Shown: piece after piece, positions 1 through 10,906 of the stretch | How positions within the stretch are numbered: position 1 is the stretch's first letter | Layout: the number at the start of each line of letters is the position of its first letter | NCBI GenBank assembly: GCA_011033025.1 | Contig: WFMF01000118.1 | Span: 82,071-146,070, forward strand | Length of the DNA: 64,000 bases | Direction: 5' to 3' | From: Beroe forskalii | Taxonomy: Eukaryota; Ctenophora; Nuda; Beroida; Beroidae | Notes under the pieces: model-generated | Databases searched by the model: none | The model's input: only the letters and a program-made list of their open reading frames with translations | Told to the model about the DNA's origin: nothing | Translations under genes and position numbers: made by a program

Positions 1-295
1 TTTAGCTATCGAGATACATTTCTATATTTATTCCTATTATCAAGTTTCCTTCATTCTGTGATATTCATCTTAGGATTTACTTACGAGTTTGAGTATTAGC
101 TCTTCTTAAAATTCTTATGGAAATTTTTAATTTCGGAGGTAGAATGTTTAGTATGCGTATTGAGATATTTAGTGGGTTAGTTTCAATGTATGTGATATTA
201 TCTGCAACCTTTAGAGTTTTAGTTCTCGTTCTCTTTCTTCTGTGTGGAATGTTTTAATGTTTATTTAGCGAGCGTTAATTTTATACAGAGGTTAC

Positions 296-3200
296 CTTGT
301 GTAAACTTCGGAAATTCAGAGTTCCGTCACCACTGCACGATACTACGATGTCTTGTTCAGGACACCTGGGAAAGGGAGGGTTGAAGGAGTGGGAATGAGG
401 AACCGAGTCCAGACCCTCAGAGTTCCGTCACCACTGCACGACACTACGATGTCTTGTTCAGGACACCTGGAAGGGGATGAGAGACATTTTTATACTCACA
501 ACTAAGAGAATCAGAGCTGCTGAAGGGAGAAAAGCGAGAAATAGCAATAAATCAAAAAATAATTTCAAAAAGAGGTCAAAGTAAGAAATAGTTCGAGTTT
601 AAAACACATTTCTATACCCATCAAGAGTGTGTATGTCGTATGCGGTCTGAGGGTCTTGTCTCTTTTCTGCTAGCAACTTGCTTTCTACACTTTCTGAAAA
701 TAAAATACATTGTTAGAGTGAGGACGTGCCACAGCTCAATAAAAAGTGATCTCAGAGTAGTTGGTGTCAAGGAGAATCGATGAAGAATGGTGTCAGCGAG
801 AAGTGGTGTCAAGGAGAATCGATGAAGAATGGTGTCAGTGAGAAGTGGTGTCAAGGAGAATCGATGAAGAATGGTGTCAGTAAGACGTGGTGTCAAGAAA
901 AATCGATGAAGAAGGAGATCACTGAAAAGTGGTGTCAAGGATAATAAATGAAGAATGATGTCAGTAAGAAGTGGTGTCAAGGAGAATCAAAGAAGAATGG
1001 TGCCAGTAAGAAGTGGTGTCAAGGAGAATCATGAATTATTGTGTCAATGAGAAGTGGTGTCAAACCAACTGTACCTACCGTCTGACTTGAAGATAAGTGA
1101 GTGTGTTTGTAGGAGCGACTCTGTTTCCACACTGCTTACAATACAGTTCTCAAGGATGGTAAACACAGTGCCTGCAGCCCCAACACACACCTGAAGTGGT
1201 TAGGAAAAGTAAGAATTTAGTTTTTTAATCTTCGCCCATTATGGTACATATAAGTTTACCGATAGGGTCCATTTGAAATGGACAAATCAGCATTCAGCGC
1301 GCGAGTTGACCGTTATCTCGCACGAAGATTGGTCGGTGTTAGTTTCATGCCGATGTCAGGGTCCTTCGGGTAAGCTAAAACGCAGCCAGCCGTGGGCGTG
1401 GAAGCCTTTTTTCGCGGGCACTCATGGGTGCAGCTCGGTAGATCATTACCTTAGAAATAAAGGTTTACGAAGCGTCTCATTGTATTCGAATTATATTCAA
1501 AACGTCAACTTAATGTTTTTGTTACTTTGTTTTTCATATATTCGCGGAAATTATAACAGTTTTCCACGTAGCAGTCTGCAGTTGATCAAAGGCATCTATC
1601 TCTTTGTTCTTATTTTCATTTTCAGAACAATTATGTCTTTGTTTTTTCACCCTATTAGTAACGCCTCGAACTTGTGTAAAACAGTAAAAGGCTACGAAGT
1701 CACACACACGCTCCCTGTCAATATCAATCTATTATGCAACCTGAATGAGATTTAAGGAACAATGGGTGTGCCAGGTATAATAGACCCCAAGCGGCTGCAG
1801 CGTCATCAGTAACCCAATCTGGATTAGTGTTGAGAAACACACTTTGTACAAACCAACATTTTGACACAATAGCTGCTCGGACTGAACGGAACCTCTCAGC
1901 TTCAGAACCTTGTTTAACAGTTTAACATACCGTTCAGCAAGGACATCCACTAAGCTCTCCAGGCTCATACCCGAACAACTACTAAGACAACGCCACATTG
2001 ACGATCGCGTACATTATTTGGGAATATTTAATAATGGCCACTTGGCTTTATATAGAAACTGCTAGAAAAGTTGTATACCATTTTCAGAACCCTATGAGGA
2101 ATAATTTCCCTGTTAAAGCACATATACTTACCCTCCCAGGAAAAATTCTTCCATTTCTTAGGATTTCACTGGGGTTTGAGGCTAAAATACCCCATTAAAT
2201 TCCTTAGAAAGAGTGTCGAGTTTTCCTGGTGAATTACCGTTTATTTAAGAAAACCCTATAACAAACCTAAACCCTAAAAGAGTCCTAAGAGTCCTAAAAA
2301 GGCAATAATTCCCCGGTGCAGGACGTTTCTACTCACCCGTCCCATGATCTTGAGGAAGGGCAGGGAGAGGAAGGTGAGGGTGGTGACGTGGGACAGCGTG
2401 GTCACCAGCACTCTGTCACCGTGCTCTCTGACTGAGCATATCTGATAACTTGATATAGAAATTGTTTACAACTAGCTTACAACTATTGGAACTGATAACT
2501 TGACTTGATATAGAAATTGTTTATAACCAGTTTCTATAACTATTCGGAGGAATTGGTTTTAGTTGGCGTTTACAATCAGAGAAGTTTATTTTTTATGAGA
2601 GTATTTTTTATGAAAATGCAGATCTTTAAAAAACATTTTAGAAGTCTCCGGGAGAACTCATCGAAATACGACACTGAACGTCGTTATGAGAAACAGATCT
2701 ATCCATGCATTGGAACACAACTTACCGGATCTCTGTGTACCGCTATGGCGTGATACTTGAGACCTTTAACAATGGGATCAACAAACACCAGTCTACCATC
2801 CTGAGGGACGGAAGTGTGAGATTTGAGACTGGCGATTTAACAGCAAATTGAAATGTAAAACCTAACATGTTTATCATGGTCGGATCGAATCAGTCCAGCG
2901 ACCTATCCAAGAAACCATGCCCATATTTGAAATTGACTTATCACCTGTAGTCCTAGTACGAGCTGGTTAACACAGGTAGGTGTGACAGGTCCTTCCTCTC
3001 CCTCAACTGTGATGTGGCTGTGTAACACTGCCAGACACTGAGAAACGAAGTTTGAAGTATTAAGAAACTGGAAAAACTAAGCTTGAAAAAACTATGATCA
3101 GCTTGAAAAAATCAGGGTTGGCTTATAAAAAGGGCGCCTGTTTGGACACATATAAGATTTTAGTCAGTTAGAATTTACATCTAATTATAATCAAGTTTCC

Positions 3201-5961
3201 CTAATTTAGAGTAACGTTTTGCACCTCTATAGAGCCTAAGACCCCAAGAGTCCCTGACACATCCTCTGTGGCTTGCAACATAAGTTTCAGAATATCTTCC
3301 TCCCAGATATCTACTCTGGAAGCTGGATCAGTCCTGGGAGGAATAGGGGGGTTGAAAGTAATACAGACAAGAGTTCTGTTGTTACAGTTGTGTTCGGGGG
3401 GAAATGGCGGCTTTATAATTAGCAGAAATGATCGAACAAGAGTTCTCTTCCGTTCTATGTTCAGAGAATGCATCTGGTAGTAAGTAAGTAGGTACTAATT
3501 AGTTTTTAACAGGATATCAATGAGATAAGGGTATACCTAGTGGTGTACACCCAAATGTTCAGGCGGTCTATCAGCAGGAAGATCAATCCGTAGTATCTAC
3601 TGTACCCAACGTCTAGAATCTGAAGAGGAGACATGATAAGAAATGGGGCACCTGAAAAACTTGATTCATCAGCAATTGAGTGGGTCACAGTCCATAAATT
3701 ATAGCATCTTAGAAGAAAGTAAGTATCTCCTTGACTTTCTTGCACTTAAATCAAGTCTCAATTTCTTCCTCCCCACGTGATGCCCATATATGGAATAATC
3801 ACCTTATTGAGAGGACTGATATCAGGTGGAGGCAGGATGGTGGAGACACTCTGTCCAGTCTCAGCGGAGAGGAGTCTCACCGAGCTGTCTTCCCCCACTG
3901 ATATTACCCGGGGTTTCTTCTTGGTGTTGCAGTGCAGAACGGGGCGAATGTGGGATACTGATACTCGAGTCTGGGTGAAGTAACACGTTAAGGTAATGAG
4001 GAGAGAAAAAATCGAAGGTGAAGTAACAGGTCAAGATAAAAAGGGATGGAGAGTCAAAGAGAGAATCAGGGTTACTTCTCAGGATTTATTTCGAATTTCA
4101 GACTTTTTGATACAGAAAAGGGTATACCGGTTGAAAATGGATTGTAGTCCTAGAAATCGCGTAAATAATGACATTCATTACCTGGGAGTAGAAGTGAGCT
4201 ATGAAGCTGATGCTCCACACCGTCAAGTCACGTGATGTCCCGCAGTAGAGGAACTTGTCTCGCGTGAGACCCACCCACTGGATGCCCCACTCACACACTT
4301 GCAGTCTGGGTTTAGAGATAAGTCACCAGCAGTAGTAGTGGCTCTACCGATCACCGGTAGCAATAAAATTTTCATAGAAACATGAACAGAGACTTAAATA
4401 GGGGGTTTAGTTAAATTTCCAGCAAAATATAACATTCTGAGTTTATTGGGCCACCTATAAATCTCCTCGAAAGTCTCCAGGTTCCAGAGCCTCACGCTTT
4501 TATCGAGACTTGCACTGATCATGATAATCTCAGATTGGGGGTGCATCAGCACACTCGTCACTGCCTGAATGGTGATAGAATGTTCATTCAAAAGTCTAAT
4601 TTAGAAGGTTTGAAGTTGAATATTTGACAAATAAGAAATTACTCAACTCAATTTTTAACTGAAACAGTGAAAGGAACGTCTACCTTGCTATGAGAATTGA
4701 AAGTGTGAAGTAGAGTTCCTTGTTCAGACCAGACCTTCATAGTGGAGTCAATACTGAAACAAAAATTCTATAGAAGCAAGAAACGAAGTGTAAAGTGGAA
4801 CAAACTTTATCTATTTTCCCTAAACGTTAAAAAAACAATAAAACTTTTCCCCTTTTCAGTGCAATACAATAACAATGTATCCCTTCCTTATATTACCTAG
4901 CAGTGACGTAGTACTTGAACTTGCTACAATAACAGCAATCAGTGAGGGGAAGGGAAGGGGCAGTGTTGATGGTAAAGAGGTAGTCTCCGTCCGAGGTGAG
5001 GAGGATTATCTCCTTCTGAGCAACGCACAACAACCTGACGAGCAGCTAGGTGAAGTATGGAAAAAGAAAAGTTTCAGTAAAGGAAAAGTTTCAGTGATGG
5101 AAAAGTCTCAGTAAAAGAAAAGTACGATTGGAGGGAGCGAGAAATCAGAAGAGGCGGAAAGAGACGGTAAAGGACGAGACAGACAATGGTGTGACTACCA
5201 ACTTGATGAACAGCCCGGTAATCGAAAGAATTAGGTAAGCAATTTATGTGGTAAAAAGATGGCTCGAACGGGGAGAAGGCGACAGATGGGATAGGAACCA
5301 TCTTTCACTGTAAACACGAACAAACGATGCTCCCTCGAACAAACAATACGCCCTCGCACAGTTCGAACTAACAATACGCCCTCGTACAGTTCGCACTAAC
5401 TTATCGTTGGTTTCGAGGAGCTGTATCCTGGTTATCCACTGAGAGGGTCGCACGGGGTAGTGCTTGTACTGCACGAAGTACTGATCGGTTCCTGCTTGCT
5501 CTCTGTCACACTTGTGGTGCAAATACCGGAACATCTGCGAAGTTATGTGGTGTCAATGTCACAGTTCTATTTAACTAAGAACTCGTAAATCGGTTATCTG
5601 AAGCATATTTTGATCATCCGTGGCTTTGATCCAGGAATGTAGAATACTGTACGATTGTTGACCGCGTTCCATTTTTTCAAATATCCATTAATTATTTATC
5701 TTTAGTATCTACGGTCAAGTCCACCAAACATCTTCGTTACCAATCTATATAGGTTATTCGAGATTATATGACTTTTAAATTATCTAATCGCAATCATCGA
5801 TTTTGTGCGATTCTACATTCTACATGACGTTTAGAACATACCTTGAGACCACCAACTCCTGCCGTGATGATCATATCTTTCCTGATATCATACAGCATGC
5901 AGAGAATTGTGCAGTTGTCTGCGTCGAACACAAACGTTCGTTGGAGCATCGAGTTGAGCAG
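296..5961 (-). CDS. WDR97-like: WD40-repeat protein, WDR87/WDR97-like, 15 phase-consistent exons (partial)
   Basis: Exons read on the minus strand, in order: 5961-5842, 5534-5401, 5034-4897, 4753-4684, 4564-4455, 4305-4182, 3970-3803, 3619-3537, 3333-3225, 3037-2945, 2800-2726, 2441-2337, 1190-1079, 693-618 and 365-296 (alternative acceptor at 466). Every join is GT-AG and every phase matches, which is strong evidence for a real gene. The translation shows WD40 blades: MIITAGVGGLK, DSTMKVWSEQGTLLHTF, MISASLDKSVRLWNLETFE, FLYCGTSRDLTVWSI, VISVGEDSSVRLLSAETG, LGLQDGRLVFVDPIVKGLKY and DIVVSCSGDGTL. The order of a GEDSSVRLLS blade, a DVGYSRYYGLIFLL segment, TDPASRVDIW and then the LQDGRLVF..AVHRDP stretch resembles the WDR87/WDR97 family as I remember it. 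Those proteins are linked to cilia and the axoneme, but that role is inferred here from the family. A plain WD40 scaffold of another subfamily remains possible. The gene continues beyond the left window edge and probably upstream to about 10.8 kb. Confidence 0.8.
300..470. repeat. 101-bp tandem duplication containing a splice acceptor and exon start
   Basis: Two copies, offset by 101 bp, share the acceptor (ccag) and about 50 bases of the exon encoding PEQDIVVSCSGDGTL. The upstream (minus-strand) copy, with its acceptor at 466, continues as RVWTR with no good donor. The downstream copy, with its acceptor at 365, continues as NFRSLHK and ends in a consensus donor AAG|GTAACC at 296. Confidence 0.8.
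740..1075. repeat. Minisatellite array 1, GTGGTGTCAAGG core
   Basis: About eight imperfect copies of a 42-bp unit built from two half-units: a GTGGTGTCAAGGAGAATC half and a GATGAAGAATGGTGTCAGT half. It occupies the intron of the WD40 gene between exons 1190-1079 and 693-618. It begins about ten bases past the 5' splice site at 1078. The unit shares GTGTCA and GTGGTGTCAAGG with the arrays at 35.6-36.3 kb and 57.0-57.6 kb. Confidence 0.85.
1806..1995. repeat. Dispersed repeat R, copy 1
   Basis: This stretch is about 80 percent similar by eye to 10355-10520: both carry the blocks ATAGCTGCTCGGACTGAAC, AACCTCTCAGCTTCAG and CGTTCAGCAAGGACAT. It lies in a WD40-gene intron. On the minus strand both copies keep fragments of a reading frame (VLAERYVK / VLAERHVK), but each has its own breaks. 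I do not recognise the family. Confidence 0.65.
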
Positions 5962-8184
5962 CTGAAAGTACGAAAAGTTATCAAAATTTTACATTAAATT
6001 CAGCTCAATTAAAGAATACTTCAGATAGAGGTATGTAAAACATCTTCAGAAGTTTTTTTGTTGAAAATCCAAGTCCCTGAAATAGCATTGAAGTACCCGG
6101 GAATACCTGAAGCGTATTGTCTTTAGCGAGGGCAAAATATATCCCATATTTTGGAATGAAAATGATCTGTTTGAGGAGTTGTTTCTTGTTTGAAGAGTAT
6201 GTAAGCAGTCTTTTATCTGAAATATGGAAATCATATTGGACTTATTTTATGTCCGTGATTGTAATCCACGTGGGGAGGTTTAAAAGCTTTTGACTCATCC
6301 AGGCATTAATGCCATCCAATAGTTGTAATAGTAACATAAATAGTTAGCGAGTAGCCGTCTTAAAATTAGCATGTTGTTGGGCTACGGGAGTGAGACAAAT
6401 CACTTTTCTGAAATTTTAAACATCGTGACAGCAAGCATGAGTAAAAAGAAGCTACTTTGAAACCTAGCACTTCGCAAGTCTTTGAGCCATTCTAACACCA
6501 GATTTGGCGTGCAGACGCACTTGACAGGAAAACTTCTGTTGTCTACATCACAAAAAAATAAGAATGTAACATAATCATCAAGTTTTCATTACTCATTTTT
6601 CAAGTCTAACCTTTGGAATTTGGAGCATTAAGCGCCTGGGAATATTTTCATACACGTCTGTAAAAGTAATGCTCCCGCTTCCCAAGAAATAATGCTCCCA
6701 GGATAGATACATGATGGCATTTCATAATCATTACACGCGTAAACTCTGGGAATACTACCGTATAACACAGGTATTACTATATTGTGTTGCATGGCAATCT
6801 CCCAATCAAACTGATCATATCTCCTTACCTCCTGCCGAGCGCCAGAGAACACACATACACTGTCTAACCACAGAGTTACTGGTGTAGTGTTTAGTTTATA
6901 AATTTACTCATTGTTGGTCCCCGGCACTCAGCATGGCAAGTAATAATAAACATGCCGTCGCTAGAACCACCATAGCATGCCATGCATGCTTGCCAGCAAA
7001 GTCGCAAGCAGCTAGGATCGTGGAAATGTGGTGCGCGCGGCATTCGCGCGTCTTTCACAGCGCATGAATGTCTATAATTATGTTTTAGCGCCGTAAGTAA
7101 AATACTAAAATATGCAGTGGGACGTTAAAAATTTGCCACACTGTGACAATGCGGCAAACTAGCGTGACAATTTGACAAAAAGGGTTGCAGTGTGGCTGCC
7201 ACACTGCTGTAACCAACGATGTTATAAAATTATTGTAGCTGAACCCTCATGTAGAGACAGTAGACCCCACGGCGATACTATAGGCAGGAACAAACCTGGA
7301 GCCGAATCAACACGAATCTGCCCCAACATACTCAAAATCCTCCCCTTATCAAGGCTAATCGACCCAAATCGAGCTGAATGGGTTTATTGAGGCTAGGATC
7401 AGTGATTAAGGTCAAAGTCCACGGATTAGATTAAGAGTTGAAAAGTGAATAAAGAGTACTTAACGACTAAGTTGCTAAATTAATCCAAAATTGCATCCTG
7501 TGTTTGCTGAGCTGGAGTTGCCTTAATTTGTCTTCATTCGCCTTGATTCAGAGAGGTTTCTGTGTGATTCACTTGATTGAGATCTATTTTTTCTTGTTCC
7601 TGCTTTTGAAGTTTTAGTGTCACCGTAATTAAATACTGTAACTTACTCATCGTAAACTGCACTTAATTTTCAGCAAAGGAAATGAAGCTGATGCTGCTAG
7701 CTCTGCCTTGGCTTGGCGATGTTGTAGAGAATTATTTGGATCGGCATGGCCTTCAAGCTGGTAAGAGCTCATCAAACGCTTTTCTGTACACGCTTTTTGG
7801 GGCTGTGAGTGTCTTTGCAGGACGAGCGGTGTTCACTTCGTGGATTATGAGAGTTTTTGCAACAGATTTAGAGAGTTGTTGGTCCGGGAAAACAATGTCT
7901 GCAGGGTATGGAGAAGCTTCCCAGAGATATTCACCACCGTCCATCGATACAAAACTCACCAAAAGACAAGTTGGAGTATATTGCATTGCCTAACAGGGAT
8001 GAAAAAAGTTTCTCAAGGTAGATTTCTGTGCCAAACATTCACCATTTTAAGGTATTCGATTCACAAAATTTTGGGCATTATTGGTTCCAATCGTCCTAAG
8101 CTTCAAATACCTTTTTAAAAACAAAATTGTGGCAGCATGTTCAGTAAAACATTTAATGTTTTTATGAACTCCACTGGATCTTGC

Positions 8185-8365
8185 ATCTGTTGGCTGGTCA
8201 GCTAGTCGACTGGATATTTACTAAGCTAGCTGTCCAGCTGACCAGCCAACCGTTCAGCCGACCAGCTCATCAGTTGGCTGGCCGGCAAGCCGACTGGATA
8301 GTTAGTGAGCTGGTCGGCTAGCCGACTAGCTCACCAGTTGGCAGGCCGACTAACCAGTGGTGTTG
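8185..8365. repeat. GCTGGTC/GACCAGC palindrome-rich cluster
   Basis: A short stretch made of many alternating copies of GCTGGTCAGCTAG, GACCAGC, GTCGACTGGATA and TTGGCTGGCCGGC in both orientations, in an intron of the WD40 gene. It can fold in many ways. No coding signal was seen. Confidence 0.65.
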
Positions 8366-8499
8366 GGATAGTTCAACAAGACTGCCTGCTCACGTAGCTA
8401 ACCAACTATAGCTTACCAAACACCAATGAGTTCCTTTCACATTTACAAATCAATGCATTCAGAGTTGACTATCAAGTGATGATACAATACATGTATATG

Positions 8500-8664
8500 A
8501 ACATATATAGTATCTATTTGAGTGTCTTTATTCCAGTGGGTTATTCCTGCTCCGTCCAGTAAAGCAAAGTCTCCAGAAAAAGGGCTGTATGCAATGCTGA
8601 TAATGTCAGAACTTTTAGTACTTTGCTTGAATGAAGCCCGGCACTGGAATCCATACTGATAAAC
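8500..8664 (-). CDS. Probable upstream exon of the WD40 gene
   Basis: A splice acceptor (ctctacag) ends at 8665 on the minus strand. The exon opens in phase 0 and reads VYQYGFQCRASF, then IISIAYSPFSGDFALLDGAG and ITHWNKD. A pattern such as S-I-A-Y-S-P-F-S-G-D-F-A-L-L-D is typical of the first strands of a WD blade. No strong donor is visible. The weak choices near 8500 would leave phase 0, which fits the exon that starts at 5961, but a missing exon between the two is equally likely. It is assigned to the same gene because of strand, position and WD character. Confidence 0.55.
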
Positions 8665-8954
8665 CTGTAGAGAAAGATTCCAGTTGGGATAGTCAAGAGT
8701 TAATCAACTTGAGAGAGTGGAAGTGAACTCAAAATATGCAAGGCTGATTTATGGTGTACCATTTTTATTTCATCAAGCATTATTAATTAATAAAATTGTT
8801 CACTGTTGAAAGATGAGGCAAAACGACCTTAATGACAATCAATGACAGACAGCAATGGCAATCAAATACTAACAACAGTTGCACCACATCTTGTTACTAA
8901 TTATGCACCTACCAAGGATGTTTTTGCAGTGTTTCAAAACTGTCTAATATATAA

Positions 8955-9170
8955 TTTGGTTAGAGTGTATGGACTTTGTGTTGGCGTGTGTGTGGATAAT
9001 TGTGTCGGCATCATAGATTACAATTAGAAAACCGTGTGTATGGACACTGTGTCGGCGTGTGTGTGGATTTTGTGTCGGCGTGTGTATGGGTCATTGTGTC
9101 GACATCATAGATTAGAATGGTAAAACCGTGTATATGGGCACTGTGTCGATGTGTTTATGGATTTGTGTCT
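8955..9170. repeat. GTGTCGGCGTGTGTGTGGA tandem repeat
   Basis: About two and a half copies of a 100-bp unit. Each unit ends in a GTGTCGGCATCATAGATTA-type block followed by AAACCGTGTGTATGG. Intronic. Confidence 0.65.
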
Positions 9171-9505
9171 GCATGCACGTGCAGAGTGCGGAAATTGCTC
9201 GCGTTGCTATGGTAATGTGAGAAGTGTGTGAATTTCATTCCTAGCTTTGTTGGTTCTGTCAGACTACTGCACTGAACAACTTGAACAGTATAGATCCGAA
9301 ATTTGCGAGTGTGATGCTGTGTAGCAGCACCGAACAGACCTGCTAGTAGTTCATAATAAATTATTACAGTGCAACAGAACAGTGCGTAATAATTCATTTC
9401 CCATGGCAGAGCTAGTTACAGTACCTTCATATCATAATTCAAAACATTTCCTTGTGTTTGAAAATATCCCAATTTTTACGAGTAGTGTTGGTGCATAATT
9501 CAGTT

Positions 9506-9641
9506 TAGTAACTGGTAAAAAGTGCAAACCTCTGCAATTAGAACCTCGGCCTTCAGCCTCGGTCCTTAATGCAATATTATACACTTGGGCCTTCGACCAC
9601 TCGTATATAATTTCACAGTTTGCACTTTTTATTCGTTACTA
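9506..9641. mobile_element. MITE-like foldback, 136 bp
   Basis: Terminal inverted arms of 24 bp (TAGTAACTGGTAAAAAGTGC on the left, GCACTTTTTATTCGTTACTA on the right) with three mismatches flank a centre carrying CCTCGGCCTTCAGCCTCGG. No coding capacity. No clear target duplication. Confidence 0.6.
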
Positions 9642-10173
9642 GACCCTTCAATGGATTTTGTGACCACTGCCCACTAATAGTCATTGGACATCCTTTGTCC
9701 ACAATGCAATGGATGTCTGATGTTCATTAGTGGTGGTCAAGATCCAGTGAGTGACAGCACTGTCAGCAACACAGTTCTGTGATTCCAGAGGATGGGCTGT
9801 AACCCAAAATTTTCATAACCCAATTTAATAATGCCCAATGACTAATAAAATTGTGGTTGATAAGTTTGATAGGAAGATTGGACAAAACAGCGGCCAGTAT
9901 AGTGAACTTTATCCTTATCCTCAAGATATGTGAAATATTTTATCAATTCATCAAATAAATCATCATCAACTAAACCTGATTCAATTTAGCTGCTGAAGAT
10001 TAATGTTATATGAATTTAATGAAAATACCACTGAGACTCTGTCCCACTTAATGTACTGGCCTTTTTGTCTATTCTCCTCATCAAAAACAAAAGTAGCTAT
10101 AATGCATTATAGCTTTTCATCAATATGAAATACATTTTATCATTTATCATTTATATGATTACATTTCACTAAC

Positions 10174-10275
10174 CTGTACATCTTCCTCAGACATATCCAA
10201 CCAAAATTGATAGTTGCTTCACACTTAGGGTCACACCATGCTAAACAAGATATCGTGATAAAAAGGTTATACTTC
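10174..10275 (-). CDS. Probable upstream exon of the WD40 gene
   Basis: On the minus strand the frame reads YNLFITISCLAWCDPKC followed by EATINFGWICLRKMY and ends in a good donor (TACAG|GTTAGTG at 10174). F-I-T-I-S-C-L-A-W-C-D-P is WD-like. The 5' boundary is uncertain: acceptors lie near 10275 and at 10240. The exit phase (2) does not match the exon at 8664, so at least one exon between them is missed or this exon belongs to a different isoform. Confidence 0.4.
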
Positions 10276-10354
10276 TATCAAATACTTTCTGTCTAATAAA
10301 TAACCAATACCAAATTAAAACAAATAAAAATTGATTCAAGACATCAATCTGCAA

Positions 10355-10610
10355 TCTGGGTTGTGTTGAGATACACACTTTGTAGGTATACCAACATTTG
10401 ACCCAATAGCTGCTCGGACTGAACAGAACCTCTCAGCTTCAGTTCCTTGTTTAACATGCCGTTCAGCAAGGACATTCACTAAGCTCGCCAGGCTAGGCCA
10501 TATCCGAACAACCATAGGGACAAATGTTGGTCTTATACCTTTTAAAAGGTTCAAGAAGACATTTTCTTGCATTTGACATTCGATGCTAACACAGTACTGT
10601 TATCTTCGAC
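10355..10610. repeat. Dispersed repeat R, copy 2
   Basis: Second copy of repeat R. The sequences on either side of it (gacatcaatctgca on the left, agactt..tcaactcc on the right) are directly joined in the paralogous stretch at 15388-15420. This suggests R is an insertion of about 260 bp in this copy. Confidence 0.55.
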
Positions 10611-10623
10611 TTGATGTTATATA

Positions 10624-10786
10624 AGACTTATCTTCAACTCCATACTTGAACACCAGCATGATCCCTTTGTGTAATTCAATGTGGAGAGCAGTAGGATCTA
10701 AGTTTAAACATTCAACAGGTTTTGAACAGTTTTGAATGGTACTCACTGCCTCCTTTTCAAAAATCATCAGTTCAATACCTACATCA
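10624..10786 (-). CDS. Putative WD-like exon, the intact copy of a duplicated segment
   Basis: The open frame on the minus strand reads VGIELMIFEKEAVSTIQN, then KPVECLNLDPTALHIEL and GIMLVFKYGVEDK. The cadence P-V-E-C-L-N-L-D-P-T-A-L-H followed by a short strand is what is seen at the start of blades in ciliary WD proteins. A damaged copy of the same segment lies at 15388-15545. Splice sites are weak (acceptor gatgtag, donor AA|GTCTTA), so exon limits are approximate. It could be the 5'-most exon of the WD40 gene seen here, or a fossil exon. Confidence 0.4.
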
Positions 10787-10906
10787 GCTTTTGGAGTAAT
10801 ACTCCAATGGAGTATTTTAATTGTGTGAGCTTTTTACGAGCTGGTACCATGGTATAATGGTTGTCCATAATAAGGCAATATAGTTATCTATTTTCTAGGT
10901 TTAATA

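Noticed and set aside
621..980. 119-codon minus-strand ORF with LHRFSLTPLLTDTI repeats
   Set aside because: It is the translation of minisatellite array 1. The real exon in this stretch (693-618) is in the frame that chains with its neighbours.
1273..1755. 160-codon plus-strand ORF in the WD40-gene intron
   Set aside because: No similarity recognised, no splice or start context, and the second half is AT-rich with hydrophobic filler. Antisense to a well-supported gene.
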